Source of the DNA: CBDEFX01 sp965237635
Lineage (GTDB): Bacteria > Chloroflexota > Dehalococcoidia > Lucifugimonadales > CAUZJF01
Reading direction: 5' to 3'
Length of the DNA: 64,000 nt
NCBI GenBank assembly: GCA_965237635.1
Contig: CBDEFX010000001.1
Coordinates: forward strand, 1,178,001 to 1,242,000
The notes under the pieces are model-generated. The model worked only from the letters and a program-made list of their open reading frames with translations. It was not told the DNA's origin and ran no database searches. Below are positions 55,736 to 64,000 of this stretch, piece after piece (positions within the stretch are counted from its first letter, which is position 1; every line of letters begins with the position of its first letter). Both the position numbers and the translations under genes were made by a program.

Positions 55736-56671
55736 TTAAGACAGCACGAGGGCTAAATTAAGAGAGTCTCCCACCCCTGCGCTAGGTTTCACCAAGCCCG
55801 ATGGCAGCCCTGCTTCTTCAGCTGCTGCTCCCCTTTCTTCCTGGCCATGTTGGTACACCTCTGCTGGGGTCCGGTAGCCCAAAGCCTGGTGAGGCCTCTG
55901 CCGGTTGTAGAACTCCAGGTAGGCATTGATCCCAGTTCGGGCCTCGGCGACGGTCTGGTAAGCTTTCAGATACACCTCCTCGTACTTGATGCTCCGCCAC
56001 AGCCGCTCCACGAAGATGTTGTCCAGGTACCTACCCTTACCATCCATGCTGACCTGGACCCTCTGCTCCTGCAACGTCTGGGTAAAGGCCTCACTGGTGA
56101 ACTGACTCCCCTGGTCGGTGTTGAATATCTCCGGTCGTCCCTTACCCAGGGCTTCCTCCAACGCCGCCACGCAGAAGCTGGTGTCCATGGTGTTGGAGAG
56201 CTTCCAGGCCAGCACGTGCCGGCTGTGCCAGTCCATGATGGCCACCAGGTACAGGAAGCCCTTCGGCATGGGGATGTAGGTGATGTCCGCGGCCCAGACC
56301 TGGTCGACCCGATTAACCTCCACTCCCTTCAGCAGATAGGGAAAGATCCGGTGTCCCGGCGCTGGTTTGCTGGTGTTGGGACGCCGGTAGATGGCTTCCA
56401 GACCCATCAACCGCATCAGCCTTCGAACCCTTTTTCGGCTCACCAGATAGCCCTGTTGCAGCAGCCAGGCCTTCATCTTCCTGGAGCCGTAGAAGGGGGT
56501 CTTCAAATACTGACGGTCCATCAGGGCCATCAACTCCAGGTCTTCTGCCCTGGTCGGTACCGACCGGTAGTACACCGAGGCCCGGCTGACGTCCAGCAGG
56601 ATACATTGACGCACCAAAGACAGCTGCTGGTGGTCTCGGTCTATCATGGCTCGCCGTATGCTGCGACTCAT
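55736..56671 (-). CDS. IS3-family orfB (DDE transposase)
   Basis: 311 residues, identical in sequence to the protein at 20951-21886 as far as I can compare, with D, D and E residues present. Intact. Confidence 0.92.
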   Translation of the reverse strand: MSRSIRRAMIDRDHQQLSLVRQCILLDVSRASVYYRSVPTRAEDLELMALMDRQYLKTPFYGSRKMKAWLLQQGYLVSRKRVRRLMRLMGLEAIYRRPNTSKPAPGHRIFPYLLKGVEVNRVDQVWAADITYIPMPKGFLYLVAIMDWHSRHVLAWKLSNTMDTSFCVAALEEALGKGRPEIFNTDQGSQFTSEAFTQTLQEQRVQVSMDGKGRYLDNIFVERLWRSIKYEEVYLKAYQTVAEARTGINAYLEFYNRQRPHQALGYRTPAEVYQHGQEERGAAAEEAGLPSGLVKPSAGVGDSLNLALVLS

Positions 56672-56952
56672 AGACCGGACCTTTCCGACAAAAAATCGCG
56701 TTCCACCTTCAGCTGGCCGATGTGCCGGTAGAGGTGGTTAATCTGAGCTTCCTTGGCTTTCTCCTGGGATTTCTGATTGGTGGCAAATAGCTCCGGGGCT
56801 CCTTCCGCCAGGGCCCTTTTCCAGGCGTGAATCTGACTGGGATGGACCTCAAATCGGCTGGCCAGCTGGGCGATGGTCTCTTCCCCCGCAAGGGCGGCCA
56901 AGGCCACCTTGGCCTTGAACGCCGGACTGTGCTTATTCCTCGTCTGCTTCAT
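56668..56952 (-). CDS. IS3-family orfA (HTH protein)
   Basis: 94 residues, same as at 20670-20954; overlaps orfB by 4 bp. ATG at 56952 with GGAGGAGCAGGAC upstream. Confidence 0.88.
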   Translation of the reverse strand: MKQTRNKHSPAFKAKVALAALAGEETIAQLASRFEVHPSQIHAWKRALAEGAPELFATNQKSQEKAKEAQINHLYRHIGQLKVERDFLSERSGL

Positions 56953-57041
56953 GTCCTGCTCCTCCACGTCGGTTAGTTGCCGGTTATTTTAGGAGCTGGA
57001 CTCTCTCTTAGCCAGTTGTCTAGTTTTTGGGTACCACCTCA

Positions 57042-57470
57042 GTATTGCTGAAACTGGTGGTCGACCGTCTGGTCGAATTCTGAGAGCATATAAGGCTTGC
57101 CGCGATAGCAATAGCTATGCTGAGACTTGAGATTTTCGTCAACTCCGGTAAGAGCGATCCTATGGAGGTATGGCGACTCAAGCGGATATCCCCCATAAGC
57201 AGAGGCCATGGAACTGAACACCCTGCCTACCTTCAGGGCGTGGTCTTCAGCTTCCTTGAGTCCCAGACTTACGAACTCAATAACGAGGAGCAGTTCGGCG
57301 TACCCGCTTATGGTAGATCGTTCATCAGGAGGGCGAATAACATAGTAGCCCTTGTTGATCTCGAATCCAGCGGGGTTGTCAATTGCACATCTTGTTTCAT
57401 TGCTCGGATAGAAGCATGTTGGTACTTTCAACTCTGCAACATAGAACTGCTCTCTATCCTCATTCAACAT
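57042..57470 (-). pseudogene. unknown gene truncated at its 3' end by IS3 copy 2
   Basis: 143 codons from ATG 57470 (MLNEDREQFYVAELKVPTCF) to the IS3 boundary; the stop lies just inside the element. Contains FEINKGYYVIRPPDERS and LGLKEAEDHALKVGRVF. No family is recognised. The composition (lower GC, balanced residues) looks like real coding sequence. The rest of the gene is not in the window. Confidence 0.5.
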
Positions 57471-57591
57471 GTCGTATGCACCAGTTCTTTGTCATTTGAG
57501 AAGTCCTCATTTCGCTGGTATGGAAGCCTGACAAACTGGGGCTAGGGCCCATCCTCTCGTCATAGGGTTCCAAGCCTTGCCCCGGCCTTAC

Positions 57592-59310
57592 CCCGAATCC
57601 ACCGAAGGGGGGCGTCGGGTTAGCGTCCTGAGGCGGCAAGAAGGTGCTCCTGTGCTTCTGGGATAATGGTTTTGTAGCAAAAAAACGGCCCCGGAAAAGT
57701 TGCACCCAGTAGATGCTGCCACGCAACCACCCCGACCGGATCCAAATCACCTTCGACGACCGCCGCTTGGTGGCCAATGCCGGGCTGCTCCTTCCGGCCA
57801 CCCTGGCGCGGCACCTCGGCCTGCCCGAACTCGTCCGGCAGCGCCTCGACCTGGGCGATGCCCCGGGGCGGGCGAACACGAGCGACAAGATGATGACGCT
57901 GGTGGCGTCTGCGCTGGCTGGGGGCGACTGCATTGACGACGCCGATGTGTTGCGCACCGGGGGGACGGCCTGCACCCTGGACGGCACGGTCAAGGCGCCA
58001 TCCACCCTGGGCACCTTCCTGCGCAGCTTCCGGTGGGGCCACGTCCGTCAACTCGACCGGGTGAGCCGCGAGTTGCTGGCCCGGGCTTGGCAGGCCGGGG
58101 CGGGACCCGGCGACGGGCCCCTGACCATTGACCTGGACTCCACCATCTGCGAGACCTACGGACTGGCCAAGGAGGGCGCCCGCCACCACGGCTATACCGG
58201 CAAGCGGGGCTACCACCCGCTGCCGGCCATCGCCGCCGGCACCGGAGACGTGCTGATGTCCCGGCTGCGCGAGGGCCGGGCCAACACCGCCCGCGGCGCC
58301 GCCCACTTCCTGCGGGAGACGGTGGGACGGGTGCGCTACGCCGGGGCCGACGGACGACTCACGCTACGGGCCGACAGCGGGTTCTACACTCATGGCGTGG
58401 TATCCGTCTGCCGCAAGATGGATGTCCGCTTCTCCATCACCATCCGCCAGCACAAAAGCCTGCACAATCTCATCGAGGCGATACCCGAAGATGCCTGGAC
58501 GCCGATTCCTTACTGGATGGACGGTGCCGCCGATGTGGCCGAGACCACCTGCACCCCCTTCCAGGCCGAGGCGGACGCCGCGCCGGTACGGCTCATCGTC
58601 CGGCGGGTGAAGCCGACGCCCGGTTCCCAACTGGCCCTCTTCGCCAAATACAGCTATCATGGCTTCATCACCGACCGGGACGGGGAGTTGCTCGAACTGG
58701 AGGCTGACCATCGCCGCCACGCCGAGATCGAGAATGCCATACGCGACCTCAAGTACGGCGTCGGGCTGAACCATCTCCCCTCGGGCCGCTTCGCCGCCAA
58801 CGGCGCCTGGCTGGCCGTCCAGACGATGGCCCACAACCTGGCCCGCTGGACGGCGCGGATCGGTCTGGGAGAGCGGATAGCCACCACCAAGACCCTCCGG
58901 CGGCGGTTCTTCTCCCTGGCCGGACGGCTCACCCGCTCGGCACGCCGGTTGACCCTGCATCTTCCGGATCGCTGGCCTTGGGCTGAGAAGTTCAGCCGCG
59001 CCTTGGCCCGGCTGCGAGCCATTCCACTCCCGGCCTGACGGCACCGTCGGCGACCGACCCACCCACCGGACAACCGAAGATCCCCGCAGACTCGTGCCAG
59101 CCCGGTCCGAGAGAGTTCCCTGCTGCGTATTCTCTCGCCATCCCACGCATCGCAGCTCCCGCAGACGGCCATAGGGGCCCCTGTGCGGCGATGAAGACCG
59201 TCCGCCGACCTCCCTACCCCAAATGGAACCCAGACTATTTCCCCTGTAGCTCCCTCACCCCCCTTCCGCTTTCCTCACGCCGTCCATCGGTGTCCTTCGG
59301 TGGATTCGGG
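57592..59310 (+). mobile_element. IS1380-family element, copy 5 (intact, opposite orientation)
   Basis: 1,719 bp, the same length as copies 2 and 3, with 17-bp terminal repeats at 57592 and 59310. Flanking bases (CTTAC and CTAAA) do not form a clean duplication. Its orientation is opposite to copies 1-3. Confidence 0.93.
57713..59038 (+). CDS. IS1380-family transposase
   Basis: 441 residues, differing from copies 2 and 3 in a handful of positions (for example TLDGTVKAP, YAGADGRLT). The catalytic residues are present. Confidence 0.94.
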   Translation: MLPRNHPDRIQITFDDRRLVANAGLLLPATLARHLGLPELVRQRLDLGDAPGRANTSDKMMTLVASALAGGDCIDDADVLRTGGTACTLDGTVKAPSTLGTFLRSFRWGHVRQLDRVSRELLARAWQAGAGPGDGPLTIDLDSTICETYGLAKEGARHHGYTGKRGYHPLPAIAAGTGDVLMSRLREGRANTARGAAHFLRETVGRVRYAGADGRLTLRADSGFYTHGVVSVCRKMDVRFSITIRQHKSLHNLIEAIPEDAWTPIPYWMDGAADVAETTCTPFQAEADAAPVRLIVRRVKPTPGSQLALFAKYSYHGFITDRDGELLELEADHRRHAEIENAIRDLKYGVGLNHLPSGRFAANGAWLAVQTMAHNLARWTARIGLGERIATTKTLRRRFFSLAGRLTRSARRLTLHLPDRWPWAEKFSRALARLRAIPLPA

Positions 59311-59413
59311 CTAAACAGGCCCGCTCCCAATCCGGCATCGTGTCATCTTAGGTATACGAGGTTTTCGAATAGGTTGGTACCCACGATCAGCATGCGTGTT
59401 GGCTTGCTAGAGA

Positions 59414-59431
59414 ACCCCTACTTCGCGGGGT
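59414..59431 (-). terminator. possible terminator of the VWA operon
   Basis: On the - strand ACCCC, 8-nt loop, GGGGT, then TCTCT, about 40 bp after the stop at 59472. The stem is short and the T-tract weak. Confidence 0.35.
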
Positions 59432-59471
59432 AGGCCTAGCGTAACTGTTCCATCCTCCAGAGAGGGACGCC

Positions 59472-62339
59472 TTATCTGTGTCTTGCACGGCGCTTGGCCC
59501 GCAAGTAACGCTTTGTCGTAGACTCGGCCTCCTCTCCCTCTCGCTGCTGGGGTGTAGGCACCGTCTTCCGCGATCGCGACTGCTCCTTCTCGGACTTTGT
59601 GTTCTGCCCCACGTATGCTGAAGAGGGAGCCACCTCCGAATCTTGCTGGCTTGGGTTGCCAACCTCCAGCCTAGGCTGTGCAGCCCTGCGCTGCCTCATG
59701 CCCTCAAACACAGGCGACGCAGCGGAAGGTTGGCGTATGACGCGGGCCCTGAACGCCCATGCCCTAGTCGCTGCAAACCAGGCCGTGACCTCAGTGAGGG
59801 ACAAGTTCAGCCGGCGGAAGGCCACATCCAACGGCAGTAGGAGCACTGCCGCCATCAACAGCCACCAGGTCAACGGCACGTCCCCGTGGGCTGGCGGCAG
59901 CCCTGGGCCAAAAGATTCGGACGGGTTATTAAGTATCTGACCGTTCGTGATGGCGGCCAAGCGCTTCAGGAGGTCTGGCCTGCTCTCCAAGACCTTGTAT
60001 TCGGGCGAGTAGGGTGCAACCAGACCGGTTACAGCGGAGCGAAGTCCGCCCTGCGACCCCTCCTCTACGATCTGTAAAAGGTATGAACCCTGGTCGTTCG
60101 CTGGAAACTCGGCCTCGAAACGTCCCAGCGCCGTAGCCAGCAGCGGCACCTTCATTACATCTAGCTGTGGCCCTACGATGCGCGCTGAGAGACGTGAATT
60201 CTCTGGAACCTCTCCCTCTACCACTACGGTAGCCAATCCTCCCTTTACATCGCCTTTCACCTGGAACGTCTCCTCGTCCGGCGGCAGGGTCCAATCCACC
60301 AATGCCGCCCAGAAGGCGGGAACCCGCTCCCACGCGTTGAGGGTTGACGTCCACCTACCCTCGCTATCGCTGGTCCAGGCTATGCTGCGCCCCAGACCGT
60401 GTTGCCACTGGGCCAGCAGTGGGTCTCCCCTGGGTGATACCAGCACAACGCGGGCCGTGTTTCTTGGTAGCGTGGCCACGTATCCGCCTAGCGTGGGGAA
60501 CTCTCCTCCAGTGGCCCGCAGTACCGGGCTATTCCCCGCCAATAGGGGTTTTGTCGGCTCTTCCACGATAGCGTGACGGGCAGCAAGTCGAGTCTCCTTC
60601 GTCAGGATCTGCGGGATATCCCGCGCCCGGTCAGTGAAATAGAAGCGGCCCCCTCCTTCCTCTGCTAGCCACTCGAGGAGACCTAAATCGACGTCCAGCC
60701 CAACGGCGATGGTGGACAGGGTGATTTCATCCTCCTTCATGGCTGACAAGAGCCATAGATAGTTGCCAGACTGGGATATTCCGTCTGTGAGCAATACCAT
60801 GTGTCTGCGAGGTGCCGGCGAATTGGCTAGTCCTTCGTAGGCTGTGCCCAGTGCAGAGTAGATATCCGTGCCTCCGTCGGCCTTCAACGTGCCGATAGAA
60901 TCCTGCATTCCTTTCAGGTGAGATTCGGTTCCGATTTCGCCTATGGGCACCAGCCACCAGCTACTTGCGTCGAAGGCCACCACTCCCGCCAGGTCATATG
61001 GCTCAAGCTCCTCCAGGCTAAGGCGGGCCGCTTCCTTAGCCATTTCTACTTTGGCCACGCCGTCCGATCCCGCACCGGACATGCTGCCGGACTTGTCGAT
61101 CACCAGCCCCAGCGCCACCTTGCCTTTCTCCTCGCGTTTCGGGACTTCGGAGGTGACGGGCAGTATTTCCTCCAAGGGCGTGTCCCGGTACTCGCCCATG
61201 GTGAAGCTGTGGGTGCCTCCGACCACGAGGAGGCCCTTGCCCAGGTCGCGGACGGCTGCCCGAATCACTTCCATCTTGCCTTGGCCCAAGGACTCGGCGG
61301 GAACGTCGACTAGGACAACCCCAGAGTACCTTCCCAACTCCTCTAGGGACTCGGGGAAAAGGGTAGTCGGCATCACCTCAACTTGAAGGCCTGTGGCGCG
61401 CAGGGCTTGAGAGATGTTCGTTCCTGCACCCTTCCTGTGTTCCGTTACCAGAATCGTCGGAGGTCCCTGCGCGTTGACAAAAGCGTCTGCTCGGTTGTTC
61501 TGGAAGCGGGTGTCGGCCTCGCTGTACACCGTCACACTGACGGTATGAAACCCGGGGCGGTCAATGCCCACGTCGAACGCGAATCGCGTCTCTCCGACCT
61601 CGAGGGCGACCTGCCTAGTGGCGACTACCGCCCCGTCCATCGACACTTGCAGAGAAGCGTTCGCCTCCCGTGTGCTGCCGACCGTGACCTCCACTGGCAC
61701 CCGCTCCCCTGTATTGGATGAAGAGGGGGCGACTACCGAGGCAACCAGTACCTCAGGGCCTGAAGGTCCTTCTAGCGGCGCAACATCCACTTGGATACCT
61801 TGCGCCCTGAGGAAACGTGCCTGCTCCACCGCGTCGCCCAAATTCTCCTGTCCGTCAGAGATGACCACGATTCGGCGGCGGGCGTCTGCTGGCAGCAGAG
61901 CAGCAGCAAGACGGAGGCCCTCAGCAAGGTCGGTGTTATCGTCACGGACCTCGGACTGGAACTCCCCGAATCCTCCCTCCTTAGTAACGGGCCATTCCAC
62001 GAGGGCGTCGCGCCCGAAAGCGACGACGCCCGCCTTGTCGTCCGACCCTCGCGCCTCCATTGCTTGCTTGACGAACTCCTCAACCTGAGTGCGCTGCTGC
62101 TGAACGCTGGCTGAGAGATCGGCCACAAATACTACGGCCTGCCGGTTGACTGTATAGCGAACGGCGGGGACTGACAGCGCCAGGACAAGGAGGGTAACGA
62201 GCAGCATTCTAAGGGCCAGAATTAATTGGCTGCGCAGACCCCCCTGCCCCCGCCTAAATTGCCCCCACAGGTAGAGGACGCTGCCCAAGGCAGGCAACAG
62301 GAGCAGGAGCGCAAACGGTTGCTCGAAGCTAATACCCAC
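59472..62339 (-). CDS. BatB-like membrane protein with two VWA domains
   Basis: 955 residues. Two N-terminal membrane helices (PFALLLLLPALGSVLYLW, ILALRMLLVTLLVLALSVPA) precede a first VWA-like domain (VVFVADLSASV at about residue 71, a MIDAS DxSxS motif). A second VWA domain begins VALGLVIDKSGSMSG near residue 413. Between them is a segment (VVLVDVPAES ... GLLVVGGTHSFTMG) like class-I glutamine amidotransferase-like regions of this family. A third helix (WWLLMAAVLLLPLDVAF) lies near residue 810, with a basic tail inside. Such proteins sit beside MoxR ATPases and act in envelope or stress functions. It overlaps the upstream gene by 11 bp, giving one operon. Confidence 0.88.
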   Translation of the reverse strand: MGISFEQPFALLLLLPALGSVLYLWGQFRRGQGGLRSQLILALRMLLVTLLVLALSVPAVRYTVNRQAVVFVADLSASVQQQRTQVEEFVKQAMEARGSDDKAGVVAFGRDALVEWPVTKEGGFGEFQSEVRDDNTDLAEGLRLAAALLPADARRRIVVISDGQENLGDAVEQARFLRAQGIQVDVAPLEGPSGPEVLVASVVAPSSSNTGERVPVEVTVGSTREANASLQVSMDGAVVATRQVALEVGETRFAFDVGIDRPGFHTVSVTVYSEADTRFQNNRADAFVNAQGPPTILVTEHRKGAGTNISQALRATGLQVEVMPTTLFPESLEELGRYSGVVLVDVPAESLGQGKMEVIRAAVRDLGKGLLVVGGTHSFTMGEYRDTPLEEILPVTSEVPKREEKGKVALGLVIDKSGSMSGAGSDGVAKVEMAKEAARLSLEELEPYDLAGVVAFDASSWWLVPIGEIGTESHLKGMQDSIGTLKADGGTDIYSALGTAYEGLANSPAPRRHMVLLTDGISQSGNYLWLLSAMKEDEITLSTIAVGLDVDLGLLEWLAEEGGGRFYFTDRARDIPQILTKETRLAARHAIVEEPTKPLLAGNSPVLRATGGEFPTLGGYVATLPRNTARVVLVSPRGDPLLAQWQHGLGRSIAWTSDSEGRWTSTLNAWERVPAFWAALVDWTLPPDEETFQVKGDVKGGLATVVVEGEVPENSRLSARIVGPQLDVMKVPLLATALGRFEAEFPANDQGSYLLQIVEEGSQGGLRSAVTGLVAPYSPEYKVLESRPDLLKRLAAITNGQILNNPSESFGPGLPPAHGDVPLTWWLLMAAVLLLPLDVAFRRLNLSLTEVTAWFAATRAWAFRARVIRQPSAASPVFEGMRQRRAAQPRLEVGNPSQQDSEVAPSSAYVGQNTKSEKEQSRSRKTVPTPQQREGEEAESTTKRYLRAKRRARHR

Positions 62340-64000
62340 GGCTATACACGTACCATTCTGCTCCTAGGATGACCAAGACGGCGAGGGCCAGCCAGGAGGC
62401 CAGCTCCCAGGGAACACGGTCCGACCCTCCTTCTCGCTCCTGCTGTGCTCCCAAGGGAGGCAACCCGGAACCACCGATAGCGGACTCCACAGGGTCAAAC
62501 AGGTTGGCGACGAAATGGTCCGTCTTCCTCCCCTCTGGGATCTCATGTATTAACTGGTACAGCCCCACTTCTTCCACAATGAAGGGCTGGGCTGGGAACG
62601 GCGGTGCAACCTGTGTCCGGCGTCCGCTGGGCGTCTCCAACCAGGCGGCATCTGATTCAGGAGGTATGGGAAGCTCTAGGGTCGCGCCGGGCCGTGCAAC
62701 CAGACTCTTGCCCATTCCAGGTAACAGCCATCGGGTCAGATTCTGCGTCAGGATGGGGAAGGCTGGCTGAAGTGGCAGATCCGAGTCGTGCAGGTCAAAG
62801 GCGAAGGCGACGATGCGACGGCTGGGCTCTTCCCACGCCGCGAGCAGAGGTCCCTGATCAGATTCTAGGAGCACCCGCGCCTCTGGTAGGGGCCGTAGTG
62901 GGACAGCCTCGCGGACGTGTACGTTCGACAGGTCCACGTAGCGGAGAATCTCATCGCCGCCGGGCCGAGTTGTCTGGACAGGTACAGGTGCCGAGGACAC
63001 CCACGCGGCGCTGCCCGCTGGCGGGTCCAAGACCAGGACCGCACCATCGGGGAGAGAAGTAGGGAGGAAGCCGTCGAAGACCCAAAGATCATAGCCTCTG
63101 TCCGAATAGAAGGCGTCTGGCGTAGCCCTGGTTACCTCAAGCCCAGGCTGCAGGGATAGAGCCTTTTCCAGGAAGCGGTTGCCCCTGCTGACCAGCAAAG
63201 CTCGCGCCTTGTTACCGGAGCCTCCCGTAGCCCAAGCTTGGTCATCCAACGCGAAAGTGTCTCCAGGGATAAGACGCGCGTTCAGGACCGCCGCAGACGG
63301 CAATGAGGCCCAACGCACGGTCTGGTCGCCACTTCCGGCCACCTCCAACTCCCTGACGTCGTAGAGGGAGCCGTCGACGTATAGATGCAGCGAAGTTGCT
63401 CGCGTCTCCTGTCCGTAGTTCGCGACCCGCGCCAGCCCCTCCGTTCCTGTTTCTGTGTGTCGAATGGAGAAGGCGGCAATGGCCAGGTTGCTGTGCGAAG
63501 AGCCGACAGGCTCGTGTCGAAGGTCGAAGGGCAGTGGGCCCAGAGGCTGAAGACCGGTCACGTTGCCGTCACTCATCACCACTACTTGTGCCGGTCGTTC
63601 ACCCCGGACAACCGATGCCGCCAGTGAAAGGGCGGAGGCTAAATTCGCTCCACTCGCCGCTGGCCGGGCCTCAGAAATGGCACGGCGCACCCTTCCTCTA
63701 TCCTTGCTTTGGGCCACTATGACCTTCGGTATGTCGCCCATCAGTATCACCGTGGTAAGGCTTGCCTGAGGAAGCTGGTCTATTAGTCGAAGCGCCTTCC
63801 GCTGCACTTCCCCGAAGCGAGAGGGACTAACGTCGGAAGCCTGCATGCTGGCGGAGGCATCCAGCACCAGAATGAGGTCCCCCTGGATGCTGCTATCACG
63901 CAGGAAGTATGGTCCGGCCAGCGCAAAGACCAAGGCGGCCAGGGCCAGAAGCTGAAGAAGTAGCAACAGATTGGGCCGAAGGCGCTGCCAGAGAATGTTG
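62329..64000 (-). CDS. BatA-like VWA membrane protein (5' end outside window)
   Basis: At least 556 codons; the frame is open to the edge (ILWQRLRPNLLLL before the first in-window ATG at 63966), so the start is not shown. A membrane helix (LLLQLLALAALVFALAGPYF) is followed by a VWA domain (DLILVLDASASMQASDV with the MIDAS motif, then VVVMSDGNVTGLQPLG). The middle is a CARDB-like beta region (LARVANYGQETRATSLHLYV), and one helix lies at the C-terminus (ASWLALAVLVILGAEWYVY). It is the partner of the 955-residue protein. Confidence 0.88.
   Translation of the reverse strand, partial: NILWQRLRPNLLLLLQLLALAALVFALAGPYFLRDSSIQGDLILVLDASASMQASDVSPSRFGEVQRKALRLIDQLPQASLTTVILMGDIPKVIVAQSKDRGRVRRAISEARPAASGANLASALSLAASVVRGERPAQVVVMSDGNVTGLQPLGPLPFDLRHEPVGSSHSNLAIAAFSIRHTETGTEGLARVANYGQETRATSLHLYVDGSLYDVRELEVAGSGDQTVRWASLPSAAVLNARLIPGDTFALDDQAWATGGSGNKARALLVSRGNRFLEKALSLQPGLEVTRATPDAFYSDRGYDLWVFDGFLPTSLPDGAVLVLDPPAGSAAWVSSAPVPVQTTRPGGDEILRYVDLSNVHVREAVPLRPLPEARVLLESDQGPLLAAWEEPSRRIVAFAFDLHDSDLPLQPAFPILTQNLTRWLLPGMGKSLVARPGATLELPIPPESDAAWLETPSGRRTQVAPPFPAQPFIVEEVGLYQLIHEIPEGRKTDHFVANLFDPVESAIGGSGLPPLGAQQEREGGSDRVPWELASWLALAVLVILGAEWYVYSRGY

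Larger units (their letters stand above)
55719..57041 (-). mobile_element. IS3-family element, copy 2 (inverted)
   Basis: 1,323 bp, the same length as copy 1, in opposite orientation. The ends are TAAGGTGGACCCC at 55719 and the complement of TGAGGTGGTACCC at 57041. The flanking triplets differ (GGG, GTA) and two unrelated genes are cut on either side, so DNA next to it was deleted after insertion. Confidence 0.9.

Noticed and set aside
20581..57041. A past inversion between the two IS3 copies
   Set aside because: Copy 1 still has matching GTC duplications and its flanks rebuild one gene, which would not be the case after such an inversion.

Overview
The window is GC-rich bacterial DNA, densely coded on both strands and crowded with insertion sequences. 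Lipoproteins with a Thr/Pro linker after the lipobox (29.7 kb), paired BatA-like VWA membrane proteins (59.5-64 kb) and the IS mix fit a Chloroflexota-type genome best; that placement is inference, since no rRNA or universal marker gene is present.

Left third (1-15.2 kb): a defence island, all on the + strand. It opens with the end of a probable helicase and a large Eco57I-type DNA methyltransferase that an IS1182-like element has cut in two. A HEPN-like protein and a VapB/VapC-type pair follow. Next come a CBASS-type nucleotidyltransferase with a DprA/SLOG-like partner, a GHKL ATPase fused to a probable PD-(D/E)xK nuclease, a Vsr endonuclease-cytosine methyltransferase fusion, a 66-codon gene, a RAD50-like ATPase and a small PD-(D/E)xK-like nuclease. 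From 6.35 to 15.2 kb most genes overlap or nearly touch; the one larger gap (about 170 bp) holds a possible micro-ORF. The GHKL/Vsr-Dcm/RAD50/nuclease block is the best candidate here for an undescribed composite anti-phage system.

Middle (15.8-37 kb): a YscW/YbaY-like lipoprotein, then an IS graveyard: four IS1380-family copies in the window as a whole are complete or nearly so (two here intact, one split by an IS66 element), plus IS3, IS66, IS256 and ISNCY-type elements. Target duplications let several broken host genes be rebuilt: a 250-aa membrane protein split by two ISs and the start of a Y-family DNA polymerase. A lipoprotein with ten 8-residue acidic repeats sits at 29.7 kb.

37.6-53.5 kb: a decaying integrative conjugative element. 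It has a replication-relaxation protein, a VirD4/TraG-like ATPase, a VirB6/VirB4 deletion chimera, DUF3800, two copies of an XRE/HTH switch cassette, ImmA, NYN, a PAPS-reductase-like protein, a DUF1016 nuclease and a large serine recombinase. Nearly every long gene carries a single-base frameshift or nonsense codon. A 6.5-kb segment bounded by GGCGCC is inverted; flipping it back restores an intact IS110 transposase ORF and, around it, a DUF3800 gene next to the replication-relaxation gene.

Right end (53.5-64 kb): an IS1380 remnant, a 5'-truncated fibronectin type III protein, a second IS3 copy inverted relative to the first, a truncated unknown gene, another intact IS1380 copy, and two overlapping VWA membrane-protein genes, the second running off the window.
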